This document shows, piece after piece, positions 6,101 through 12,382 of a DNA stretch of 12,382 nucleotides (the stretch's first letter is position 1; each line of letters starts with the position of its first letter). The stretch is from NCBI GenBank assembly GCA_046756445.1, contig JBHHWI010000091.1, positions 1-12,382 of the forward strand, written 5' to 3'. Made by a program: the position numbers and the translations under genes. Origin of the DNA: JACZWL01 sp046756445 (GTDB taxonomy: Bacteria; Pseudomonadota; Gammaproteobacteria; Steroidobacterales; Woeseiaceae). The notes below the pieces were generated by a model. The model saw only the letters and a program-made list of their open reading frames with translations. It was not told the DNA's origin and did not search any database.

Positions 6101-7954
6101 ATGGACGCGGATATCTCGCGCCGCGACTTCCTGAACGGGGTCAGCGTCGCAATCGGCGCTTCGTTGTTGCCATCGGCCTCGAACGCAATTGACATCGGCG
6201 AGCAGGATTATGCGGGCTACTATCCGCCGCGACTGTCAGGCATGCGGGGCTCGCACGCCGGCTCATTCGAGGTCGCACACGGATTGCGTAACGGCGCAAG
6301 TTGGGATGGCGAGGATACCGGCGAAGAGTACGATCTGGTCGTTGTCGGAGGCGGAATCAGCGGCCTTTCTGCCGCGTACTTCTACCGGCGGGCCATGGGG
6401 AATGCTGCCCGGATTCTGATTCTGGACAATCACGACGATTTCGGCGGCCACGCCAAACGCAATGAGTTCGAGATTGATGGCCGGATGATCATTGGCTATG
6501 GCGGAACAATGCTTCTGGAGGCGCCCGGCGGTTACCCTGACGTGGCCAAGCGACTCATTCGGGAGATTGGCATCGATACGCAACGTTTCCATACGGCCTT
6601 CGACCGCGATCTGTATGCTTCGTTGGGATTATCAGGTGGCATTTTCTTCAACAGGGAATCTTTCGGATCCGATCACCTGGCGATTGGCGACGTCACCGAT
6701 CCGAATATCCTCAAGCACATTCCGCTCTCAGAGGTGGGCAAAGCCGACCTGGCCCGCCTGTTTGCCGACGATCGTCACTACCTGGGCGATCTGGCTCGCG
6801 ACGAGCGGATCGATTATCTCGTGCACACCGACTACCGGACGTACCTCAGGGACCGGGCCGGCATCGGCGAGGAGGCCCTGAAAGTTGTGGAGTCTCTGCC
6901 GCGTAGCGTCTGGGCCGTCGGTATCGACGCGCTGCCCGCCAGAACGGCCTGGAGCAGCGCGTATCCGGGGTTTGGGGATCTGGATCCGGGCATATCCGCA
7001 TACTACCGTGAACGGACTGAACCGAATATCTTCCATTTCCCGGATGGCAATGCGTCGGTTGCTCGATTGCTCGTGCGATACATGATCCCCGCGTCAGCGC
7101 CGGGCGATGATATGGAAGATATCGTTACGGCGCGCTTCGACTACCGGAAGCTGGACGATCCGCAGTCTGCCGTCCGCATTCGGCTCAACAGCACGGCGGT
7201 GCGTGTCCGGCATATCGACGACAAGATCAGAAACCCCGTGCGAGTAACGTACGTACGGGAAGGCGAGGCAAGGAGAGTTACCGCGGGCCAGGTCGTCATG
7301 GCCTGCTACCACTCGATCATTCCCAGACTCTGTCCCGAAATGCCGCAAGCTCAGCGCGAATCGCTGTCAAATTCGCTGCGCGCGCCACTCGTGTATACCA
7401 ATGTCCTGATTCGCGACTGGACCAGTTTTGCCAATCTGGGGCTGCACCATGCGAGCTGTCCCGGAAGTTACCATCACCGCGTTATGCTCGATTATCCGGT
7501 CAGTCTCGGCGACTACCATTGTCCAAAACGACCTGAGGAACCGATGGTCCTGCACCTGTGCCGGGTGCCGGGCCGGCCTGGACTGAGTGCGCGAGAACAG
7601 TTCGCCGCCGGCAAGCGCGACTTGCTGGCCACACCGTTCGAGACCTTTGAGCGCAATGTTCGGGATCAGCTTGGCAGGATACTCGGCGATGGCGGATTTG
7701 ACCCGGGCCGGGACATCGCGGCGATAACGGTGAACCGCTGGCCGCATGGCTATGCATACGGATACGACCCGGTTACCGATCGCGTCGCTTTCGAGCCAGG
7801 CGAGTGGCCGGAAGAAAAACGACACTGGGAGAAGGGCAGTCGGCGATTTGGCAACATCAGCATTGCCGCAACCGACGCAGCGTCAAATGCAATGACCGAG
7901 TCAGCGATAGAGGAGGCGCACCGCGCCGTTAACGACCTGGTCAGGGTAAATTAG
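6101..7954 (+). CDS. spdH: Spermidine dehydrogenase-like flavoprotein, Tat-exported
   Basis: A 617-residue FAD protein, close to the length of Pseudomonas and Citrobacter spermidine dehydrogenases, which cleave spermidine to 1,3-diaminopropane and 4-aminobutanal. The N-terminus has a twin-arginine signal, SRRDFLNG (Arg7, Arg8), a hydrophobic stretch and a likely cleavage near SNA (27-29), so it acts outside the cytoplasm. Then come YYPPRLSGMRGSHAGSFEVA (40-59), the dinucleotide-binding motif YDLVVVGGGISGLS (77-90) and LDNHDDFGGHAKRNEF (108-123), all typical of this group. Known members carry FAD and are reported to contain haem. ATG 6101 is preferred over a TTG at 6059 that overlaps the puuC stop, because it places the RR motif correctly; its Shine-Dalgarno site is weak. 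It ends convergently 29 bp from puuB. It could use another polyamine. Confidence 0.85.
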   Translation: MDADISRRDFLNGVSVAIGASLLPSASNAIDIGEQDYAGYYPPRLSGMRGSHAGSFEVAHGLRNGASWDGEDTGEEYDLVVVGGGISGLSAAYFYRRAMGNAARILILDNHDDFGGHAKRNEFEIDGRMIIGYGGTMLLEAPGGYPDVAKRLIREIGIDTQRFHTAFDRDLYASLGLSGGIFFNRESFGSDHLAIGDVTDPNILKHIPLSEVGKADLARLFADDRHYLGDLARDERIDYLVHTDYRTYLRDRAGIGEEALKVVESLPRSVWAVGIDALPARTAWSSAYPGFGDLDPGISAYYRERTEPNIFHFPDGNASVARLLVRYMIPASAPGDDMEDIVTARFDYRKLDDPQSAVRIRLNSTAVRVRHIDDKIRNPVRVTYVREGEARRVTAGQVVMACYHSIIPRLCPEMPQAQRESLSNSLRAPLVYTNVLIRDWTSFANLGLHHASCPGSYHHRVMLDYPVSLGDYHCPKRPEEPMVLHLCRVPGRPGLSAREQFAAGKRDLLATPFETFERNVRDQLGRILGDGGFDPGRDIAAITVNRWPHGYAYGYDPVTDRVAFEPGEWPEEKRHWEKGSRRFGNISIAATDAASNAMTESAIEEAHRAVNDLVRVN

Positions 7955-7983
7955 TATTCGCACGTTATCGCTCCCGCCGCATG

Positions 7984-9294
7984 TCACAGCAAGTCTTTCA
8001 TGCGGTAGTACAGCATGCCCAGGGCAATTATCTGGTTGCCCACCCATTGCGAACCCGGCATGCGAAAGTGTTTCATGTTGGCGAACAAGTCGAACTTTTC
8101 CATCGTGCCGGCAACCGCATCGGCTACTACCTCGCCCATGATATGAGTCGCGGCCACGCCGTGGCCGGAATAGCCGTGGCAGTAATAGACATTCTTGTTG
8201 ATGCGGCCCACGACCGGGATGCGATTCAGCACGATACCCATCAGCCCGCCCCACTCGTAGTCGATCCGCACACCTTCTAGCTGCGGGTAGATCTTCAGCA
8301 TCCGGGGCAGGATGTACGCCTTGATGCTGGCGGGCTCACGGCCGGAGTAATTGCATCTGCCTCCGTAGAGCAGACGCTTGTCGGCTGACAGGCGGTAATA
8401 ATCCACGACCTCGTTCAGGTCGCAGACGGCGAGATCCAGTGGATTGATGTCATTGGCGACGTCGCCGGACAGGGGCTCCGTTGCGATGATGTAGCTGCCG
8501 GCCGGGAAAACCAGATTTGACAGGTGCCTTGGTTCGAGCCGGCTGTATGCGTTGCCGGCCAGCACCACGGCGTCGGCTTCCACGTAGCCGGTCGCGGTTT
8601 TTACTTTAGGGCGGTCGCCGTGCTCGATGCCGGTGGCCGGCGACTGCTCGAATATCTGCACGCCGAGTCCGCGCGCGGCGCTTGTCTCGCCGATGCAGAG
8701 GTTCAGCGGATGCAGGTGGCCGTCACGGTAACAGACGAAGCCGCCAACATAGGCATCCGTACCCAACATGGCGCGAGTCTTTTCCCTGTCCCAGACTTCA
8801 TATTTGTAGGGAAAATTGTGGTGGTCTCTGTCCGCGGCATATTCTTCCACGTATGCCATGTGACGCGGCTTTAATGCAGTTTCTATAAAGCCGTTTTTCA
8901 GGTCGCACTCGATGGCGTACTTCTCGACCCGCTCATGGATGATGTCATTGCCCCGCCACCTGAGGTCCCACAGCATATCGGCGATGCCTTCACCGTGTTT
9001 CTCGCGGATCCTGGCGAGTCCGCTGATGCCGTTGATCAGCTGCCCGCCGTTCCTGCCGGAAGCGCCCCAGCCGACCCGGTTGGCCTCGATGAGCGCCACG
9101 GAATAACCGCGTTCGGCCAGTGTCAGTGCGGTGGCAACGCCGGTAAAGCCGGCGCCAACCACGCAGACATCCGCCGACTTGCTGCCTTTCAGCGCCGGGT
9201 AATCGGCGGTTTCATTTGCCGTGGCGGCATAATAGGACCTGGCGTGCTCCTGTTTCTGCCTGATTGCCTTCATCTCGTTTTCTGATCGCAGCAT
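7984..9294 (-). CDS. puuB: Gamma-glutamylputrescine oxidoreductase-like FAD enzyme (PuuB family)
   Basis: A DAO-family flavoenzyme of 436 residues, close to E. coli PuuB in length and motif order. PuuB oxidises gamma-glutamylputrescine to gamma-glutamyl-aminobutyraldehyde. Visible motifs: an N-terminal SYYAATAN, the FAD site VVGAGFTGVATA (45-56) with ribose-binding Glu70, GWGASGRNGGQL (75-86), HPLNLCIGE, the YYRLSADKRLLYGG stretch and a C-terminal GYSGHGVAATH. ATG 9294 has AAAGG five bases upstream and a promoter whose predicted start is only about 27 nt away; the next Met (9273) lacks such support. It is divergent from the TetR gene with a shared palindrome. No PuuA ligase is nearby, so a different secondary amine substrate is possible. 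Confidence 0.92.
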   Translation of the reverse strand: MLRSENEMKAIRQKQEHARSYYAATANETADYPALKGSKSADVCVVGAGFTGVATALTLAERGYSVALIEANRVGWGASGRNGGQLINGISGLARIREKHGEGIADMLWDLRWRGNDIIHERVEKYAIECDLKNGFIETALKPRHMAYVEEYAADRDHHNFPYKYEVWDREKTRAMLGTDAYVGGFVCYRDGHLHPLNLCIGETSAARGLGVQIFEQSPATGIEHGDRPKVKTATGYVEADAVVLAGNAYSRLEPRHLSNLVFPAGSYIIATEPLSGDVANDINPLDLAVCDLNEVVDYYRLSADKRLLYGGRCNYSGREPASIKAYILPRMLKIYPQLEGVRIDYEWGGLMGIVLNRIPVVGRINKNVYYCHGYSGHGVAATHIMGEVVADAVAGTMEKFDLFANMKHFRMPGSQWVGNQIIALGMLYYRMKDLL

Positions 9295-9301
9295 TTATGC
9301 C

Positions 9302-9329
9302 TTTATTTATATCGACTGATCGATATAAT
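9302..9329 (+). promoter_or_regulatory. Predicted promoter of the TetR gene
   Basis: A consensus -10 TATAAT at 9324-9329 is partly inside the palindrome; the best -35 is TTTATT at 9302-9307 with a 16-bp spacer. This predicts a start near 9336, a leader of about 46 nt and negative autoregulation. Confidence 0.5.
9307..9328. promoter_or_regulatory. Perfect 22-bp palindrome, likely TetR-family operator
   Basis: ttatatcga (9307-9315), spacer ctga, tcgatataa (9320-9328): nine perfectly matched base pairs in each arm. It lies in the 87-bp divergent gap between puuB and the TetR gene and overlaps the predicted -10 boxes of both. Size and symmetry fit a TetR-family dimer site. Palindrome seen; binding inferred. 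Confidence 0.75.
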
Positions 9330-9357
9330 TGTAGTTGTCAGGATGAAGATGCGTCAA
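9328..9357 (-). promoter_or_regulatory. Predicted sigma70 promoter of puuB
   Basis: On the minus strand: TTGACG (9357-9352), an 18-bp spacer and TACAAT (9333-9328), with a predicted start near 9321 inside the palindrome. Repressor bound there would block initiation. Confidence 0.65.
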
Positions 9358-9381
9358 GACCCGAAGTGAAGGAACAGGCCC

Positions 9382-9975
9382 ATGCCGAAGATCGTCGATC
9401 ATGACATTCAGCGTGTGAAATTTGCGGAAGCGGCCATGAGCCTGATCGCGCGGCATGGTCTCGAGGGCGTGACCATGCGGGCAGTGGCCGCCGAAACCGG
9501 CCTGTCGTACGGTTCATTGTTCCACTATTTCGACTCCAAGGACGAACTGCTGATGCATGCCGTTCGTCACTCGACCTCGCTGCAAACCAAGCGGGTCAAC
9601 GAATACACCAGCCAGTATTCCGGCCTGAAAGCGCTGGAGCATCTGTTGTGTGATGACGCGATCATCAATGAGTCCTCCAGGGATTCCTGGATGGTCTGGC
9701 TGACCTTCCTGTACAAGGCGGCCTTGCAGGCGTCGTTCGCTGCGATGAATGCCGAGCTGATCGACGGCTGGCTGGCGAGAATCACGCGGTTACTGGAAGA
9801 CGCTCAGCAAGCCGGCGAAATCAGCCGGAAACTGGATGTCGGCTTCGAGGCAATGGCTGTCTGGGCGTATTCGGCCGGAATCGGCCAATTGGGTCTGCTG
9901 CATCCCGAGTCGTTGCCGGCCGAACTGCAGAAGAAGTTGATCTGTGCTTATCTGGACAAGCTGCGCGAGGGTTGA
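9382..9975 (+). CDS. TetR/AcrR-family repressor, BetI-like
   Basis: A 197-residue one-component regulator, the usual length. Residues 10-55 form the TetR N-terminal domain with helix-turn-helix at about 29-48 (GVTMRAVAAETGLSYGSLFH) followed by YFDSKDELL, the family signature. The remainder is a helical ligand-binding and dimerisation domain resembling BetI-type repressors. ATG 9382 has AAGGA at 9369-9373, eight bases upstream. It is divergent from puuB and very likely represses puuB and itself through the palindrome at 9307-9328. A polyamine or polyamine-derived effector is inferred from context only. Its 3' end overlaps the convergent small membrane protein gene by 28 bp. Confidence 0.9.
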   Translation: MPKIVDHDIQRVKFAEAAMSLIARHGLEGVTMRAVAAETGLSYGSLFHYFDSKDELLMHAVRHSTSLQTKRVNEYTSQYSGLKALEHLLCDDAIINESSRDSWMVWLTFLYKAALQASFAAMNAELIDGWLARITRLLEDAQQAGEISRKLDVGFEAMAVWAYSAGIGQLGLLHPESLPAELQKKLICAYLDKLREG

Positions 9976-10202
9976 TCCTGGGAAGCCTTGCGGCCCTGGT
10001 GACGCGAGACGAACAGGGCTGCGCCGAGTCCAATGAACACCATGGGCAGGAACGGTACGATGAGCTCCACCCAGAATCCGAATTCCGTGTCGGGAAGCAG
10101 CTCAAAAGCACGCGGGCCCCAGGCGTTCCCGAAAACCATCAGATACAGGCCGGACACTATCATTGCTACGGCGGTAAGCGATGTCGCAAGTCTGATTATC
10201 AT
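9948..10202 (-). CDS. Small two-helix membrane protein
   Basis: An 84-residue protein with two predicted membrane helices (about residues 4-24 and 43-66) joined by a short loop containing NAWGPRAFELLPDTEFGFW, and a charged C-terminal tail (GRKASQDQPSRSLSR). Its ATG overlaps the stop of the upstream GFA gene in ATGA, a sign of translational coupling, and it runs 28 bp into the convergent TetR gene. I do not recognise the family; coupling suggests its product is made with the GFA protein. Confidence 0.65.
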   Translation of the reverse strand: MIIRLATSLTAVAMIVSGLYLMVFGNAWGPRAFELLPDTEFGFWVELIVPFLPMVFIGLGAALFVSRHQGRKASQDQPSRSLSR

Positions 10203-10600
10203 TCGGGTGGCTCCGTATCATATTGCTCGAGCTGGTCGGTAATTTCGTGCCACGGTGCCTTCGAGCCCACATACGCATGATATCCCGGCGGGCGCGGCGG
10301 GTCGCCCTCGACCGTGCTCATGCTGATGTACAGGGCCTCAGGTTCTTGCCTGGGATCGACCAGGATACTCGAGCCGCATTCGGCGCAGAAGACCCGATCG
10401 TTGATTTCCGATGACGCGTACACCTTTATGTCAGTCTCACCGGCGACATAACGAAACTTGCCCCGGGAAACACCGGCGAAGGTGGCATAAGCGGCGCCAT
10501 GCAGCCGGCGGCATTGCGAACAATGGCAGTGACTGAAGTTCTCTATGTCTCCATCAACCTCGTACCGAATGCGCCCGCATTCGCAGTGTCCTTTGATCAT
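10199..10600 (-). CDS. GFA-family (CENP-V/GFA) zinc-binding protein
   Basis: A 133-residue protein of the family named after glutathione-dependent formaldehyde-activating enzyme (Gfa). All seven family cysteines are visible: Cys6 and Cys8 in CEC, Cys25, Cys27 and Cys30 in CHCSQC, and Cys72 and Cys75 in CAEC, the known zinc ligands, with GSSI after the last pair. In the founding enzyme they bind zinc and glutathione; most members have no proven substrate. An AGAGGTG Shine-Dalgarno site lies seven bases before ATG 10600. It sits 16 bp downstream of the interrupted membrane protein gene and overlaps the small membrane protein gene by 4 bp, so the three form one transcription unit. Formaldehyde metabolism is not implied by the name alone. 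Confidence 0.9.
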   Translation of the reverse strand: MIKGHCECGRIRYEVDGDIENFSHCHCSQCRRLHGAAYATFAGVSRGKFRYVAGETDIKVYASSEINDRVFCAECGSSILVDPRQEPEALYISMSTVEGDPPRPPGYHAYVGSKAPWHEITDQLEQYDTEPPE

Positions 10601-10616
10601 CTTTCCACACCTCTAA

Positions 10617-11246
10617 TCATCTTGTTTTTTGTTTGCCAAGCAGCTCATCACGCCATTCGCTGACATTCATTTCGATGGCTGCGAAGCCGCCAATCCAGAC
10701 CAGCTCATCCCAAAAGTACAACCAGTGTGACAGCGTAGCCCAATAAATGCCCAATGCTATCAGCGACAGATACAGGAAAATCTTGAGTGTGTTTGCCGTG
10801 GACATCAATGCACCGCCGGTTACGCCCCGGTCCTGCAGGCGCACAACGACCTCGATCGCAAGCAGAATCAGCAGCCAGACAACCACCTCGACAAGATCGA
10901 CCCATGCAAGGCCTCTTTCTAGGTTCAGCCCTGCCATGTCGCTGACGATCGGGTCATCCGCCAACCAATAGAACTGATAATCATTGGATAATTCGCCGCA
11001 CGTTTGTTCATTTACCTCCGTGTACTCGAGGTTGTACACGTATGAAACGTCGGCGTTGATCATGTCGCACAGGCTCGCCACATTCTCTACAGCAACAGTA
11101 GGCTGCAAGTTGACGGCGGTGATGGCGAACGCGTACACCGTGTGGGCGATCAGCACGTAGCAGCACAGACGGACCCCTCGCACTGTATGTGATACCCAAC
11201 CCTTCCAGTCTTCGTCCTCGACAACGTAGGTCTCCAGCTCGAACAT
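10617..11246 (-). CDS. Integral membrane protein, downstream part of a gene broken by an amber codon
   Basis: From ATG 11246 the frame gives 209 residues with membrane helices at about 26-46, 114-137 and 153-175 (possibly another at 176-193), and a polar loop (47-112) carrying Cys60 and Cys83. The true gene is longer: the same frame stays open upstream to a TAG at 11364-11366 and the intervening 39 codons still read as protein (DWTSEFATSIDESAWFLLLF just before the ATG). ATG 11246 therefore lies inside a helix and is an unlikely native start; it also has no Shine-Dalgarno site. I do not recognise a named family. First gene of the unit that includes the GFA gene. Confidence 0.6.
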   Translation of the reverse strand: MFELETYVVEDEDWKGWVSHTVRGVRLCCYVLIAHTVYAFAITAVNLQPTVAVENVASLCDMINADVSYVYNLEYTEVNEQTCGELSNDYQFYWLADDPIVSDMAGLNLERGLAWVDLVEVVVWLLILLAIEVVVRLQDRGVTGGALMSTANTLKIFLYLSLIALGIYWATLSHWLYFWDELVWIGGFAAIEMNVSEWRDELLGKQKTR

Positions 11247-11363
11247 GAATAGCAGAAGAAACCAGGCGGACTCGTCGATGCTTGTGGCAAACTCGCTGGT
11301 CCAGTCGAGAATGGTCGATCCGGCGTGGAGTGTATGGACGGCCCTGTTCCAATCTTCAAAAAT

Positions 11364-11468
11364 CTAGAACACGAAGTTGATGATCAGCAGCGTGTATACT
11401 GTCCACTTGATGGCCTGTTGAATCCTGTGAACGTTGGAATCGGTGCCGGCTGCCGTTCGCGGGCTCAT
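11364..11468 (-). pseudogene. N-terminal part of the same membrane protein gene, ending at in-frame TAG
   Basis: From ATG 11468 this reads MSPRTAAGTDSNVHRIQQAI and then KWTVYTLLIINFVF, the first membrane helix, and stops at TAG 11364-11366. The frame is the same as that of 10617-11246, and the sequence after the stop (IFEDWNRAVHTLHAG) continues smoothly. One base change from a Tyr codon (TAC or TAT), or from Trp or Gln, would restore a single protein of about 283 residues. In-frame ATGs also exist at 11519, 11537 and 11546, so the start is uncertain; 11468 leaves about 100 bp to the divergent gene. Confidence 0.65.
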
Positions 11469-11570
11469 TGGCGAATCATACGGGTGCGACTCGCGCGCAG
11501 ACTCCACGCCTACACGCATGGACGCTGCAGGAATCATGGTTCCCATACAGTTGGAGTCAGCCGGTAGGAT

Positions 11571-12227
11571 ATGTCTATACCAGCACAGCAATCGTCCATA
11601 CTGAACAGCAAACTTCTTAATGGCTGGAGGCTGTTCGCGCTTATTGTGATCCCGATGTGTGTTGCCGCTGGACTGATGATGACAACCGTCGATCTGGCCA
11701 GCCCTTCGGGTGTCTCTTCGATGATTCAGTTCTCGGTCCGGCTGGCTGTTCCGTGGTTATTCATTGCGTTCGCGGCTTCGTCGCTCGTCGTCGTCTTTCC
11801 CGGGGGGGCGAGTCGCTGGCTGCTTCGAAATCGCCGCATCATTGGTCTGTGTTTTGCTGCTGGCATGGCGTGGCAATTGGCCTTCATCTTGTGGATGGTT
11901 ATCGGATATTGGGACTACTACCTCGAAGAGGTCTACAGCTATTTTGACCTGGCCGAGCAAATACCCGGTTACGTGATTCTCATCGCGATGACCCTGACGT
12001 CGTTTAGGTTTGGCCGCAGTAAGCTGAGTACACGGCAATGGACGATACTGCACAAGGGCGGGATATACTTTCTGTGGGGCGTTGTTTGGAGTACCTATTG
12101 GTTCGAACTTTATTACTATGAGGACATCCAGATGATCGACTATGCGTACTACTGGGCCGGGTTTGCAGCCTGGGGAATTCGAATGCTGGCATGGAGCAGG
12201 AAACGAGCCCTGCGGCCTGCGACCTGA
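11571..12227 (+). CDS. Six-helix membrane protein, distantly ferric-reductase/MsrQ-like
   Basis: A 218-residue integral membrane protein with about six helices (roughly 19-36, 52-77, 90-113, 132-146, 163-180, 190-207). NRRIIGL before the third helix and WTILHKGGIYFLW before the fifth recall the RRxLGL and LHRLxY motifs of the ferric-reductase-like membrane domain (MsrQ, YedZ type). Those proteins bind b-type haem through several histidines; this one has a single histidine, His161, so it cannot bind haem in the usual bis-His way and may be a degenerate or repurposed member. The first ATG (11571) has AGGA almost touching it, so the start is uncertain. It is divergent from the interrupted membrane protein gene. 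Membrane protein certain, family tentative. Confidence 0.7.
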   Translation: MSIPAQQSSILNSKLLNGWRLFALIVIPMCVAAGLMMTTVDLASPSGVSSMIQFSVRLAVPWLFIAFAASSLVVVFPGGASRWLLRNRRIIGLCFAAGMAWQLAFILWMVIGYWDYYLEEVYSYFDLAEQIPGYVILIAMTLTSFRFGRSKLSTRQWTILHKGGIYFLWGVVWSTYWFELYYYEDIQMIDYAYYWAGFAAWGIRMLAWSRKRALRPAT

Positions 12228-12382
12228 GCATCCTGGATTTTCTACAGTCGATCCTTTACCCGGTTGTATATCATGCCGAGCGCACCCATCGGCTTACCGG
12301 GCAAATGCGCCCCGGGAACAACAAATCGACGAAACTTTGTGAGCGATGCAACCCGCCCTGCAGGTTGCTGTTACGGAACTAG
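12228..12382. other. 3' end of the window, no gene supported
   Basis: 155 bp after the last gene. gcaacc (12348-12353) and ggttgc (12363-12368) can pair, but without a T-run. Short open frames here look like noise. Confidence 0.4.

Noticed and set aside
5038..6195. Long 385-residue minus-strand open frame
   Set aside because: It is antisense to the aldehyde dehydrogenase and runs into spdH. The plus-strand gene has all catalytic motifs, so this is a codon-bias shadow despite its length.
7367..7825. 152-residue minus-strand open frame
   Set aside because: Antisense to spdH with no recognisable domain.
10617..11468. Genome-wide TAG recoding or pyrrolysine
   Set aside because: TAG ends puuC and spdH normally, and no PylRS-type gene or insertion element is in view; a point nonsense mutation is simpler.
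12191..12382. 63-residue open frame at the right edge
   Set aside because: It starts inside the preceding gene in another frame and lacks any domain or ribosome site.

Overview
The window looks like chromosomal DNA of a moderate-to-high GC gammaproteobacterium. The evidence is strong Shine-Dalgarno sites, sigma70-like promoters, Puu-type polyamine genes, a GFA-family gene and a NYN-LOTUS gene. A marine or sediment lineage such as the Woeseiaceae is a guess from protein style, not something shown here.

Layout. (1) 1-450: two copies, 180 bp apart, of a direct repeat of at least 55 bp whose end resembles the 3' end of a tRNA (best guess tRNA-Arg), with a perfect 20-bp-stem GC hairpin between them. 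(2) 451-2639, plus strand: two small RRM RNA-binding proteins, a small unrecognised protein, and a NYN-domain (PIN-like nuclease) protein with a C-terminal LOTUS/OST-HTH domain, so three of four genes have RNA-related folds. (3) 2744-4361, minus strand: an MFS transporter and, upstream of it, a decayed locus where the N-terminus of a FAD-dependent oxidoreductase is joined out of frame to what looks like the C-terminus of a GcvT/aminomethyltransferase-type protein. I read this as a deletion scar of a former operon. (4) 4573-9975: a polyamine-catabolism locus. A PuuC-like aldehyde dehydrogenase and a Tat-exported spermidine dehydrogenase (SpdH-like) lie 34 bp apart on the plus strand. A PuuB-like gamma-glutamylputrescine oxidoreductase faces them on the minus strand and is divergent from a TetR/BetI-like regulator. 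A perfect 22-bp palindrome covers both predicted promoters of that divergent pair. (5) 9948-11468, minus strand: a membrane protein gene broken by one in-frame TAG, a GFA-family zinc protein and a small two-helix membrane protein, the last two overlapping by ATGA. (6) 11571-12227, plus strand: a six-helix membrane protein distantly like ferric-reductase/MsrQ proteins but with a single histidine. The last 155 bp hold no gene I can support.

Working model (inference): spermidine is cut outside the cytoplasm by the Tat-exported dehydrogenase to 1,3-diaminopropane and 4-aminobutanal. The aldehyde dehydrogenase oxidises the aminoaldehyde towards GABA. The PuuB-like enzyme handles gamma-glutamylated putrescine or a related amine. 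The TetR-family protein represses puuB and itself from one shared operator. The gamma-glutamyl ligase (PuuA) and hydrolase (PuuD) are not in the window.
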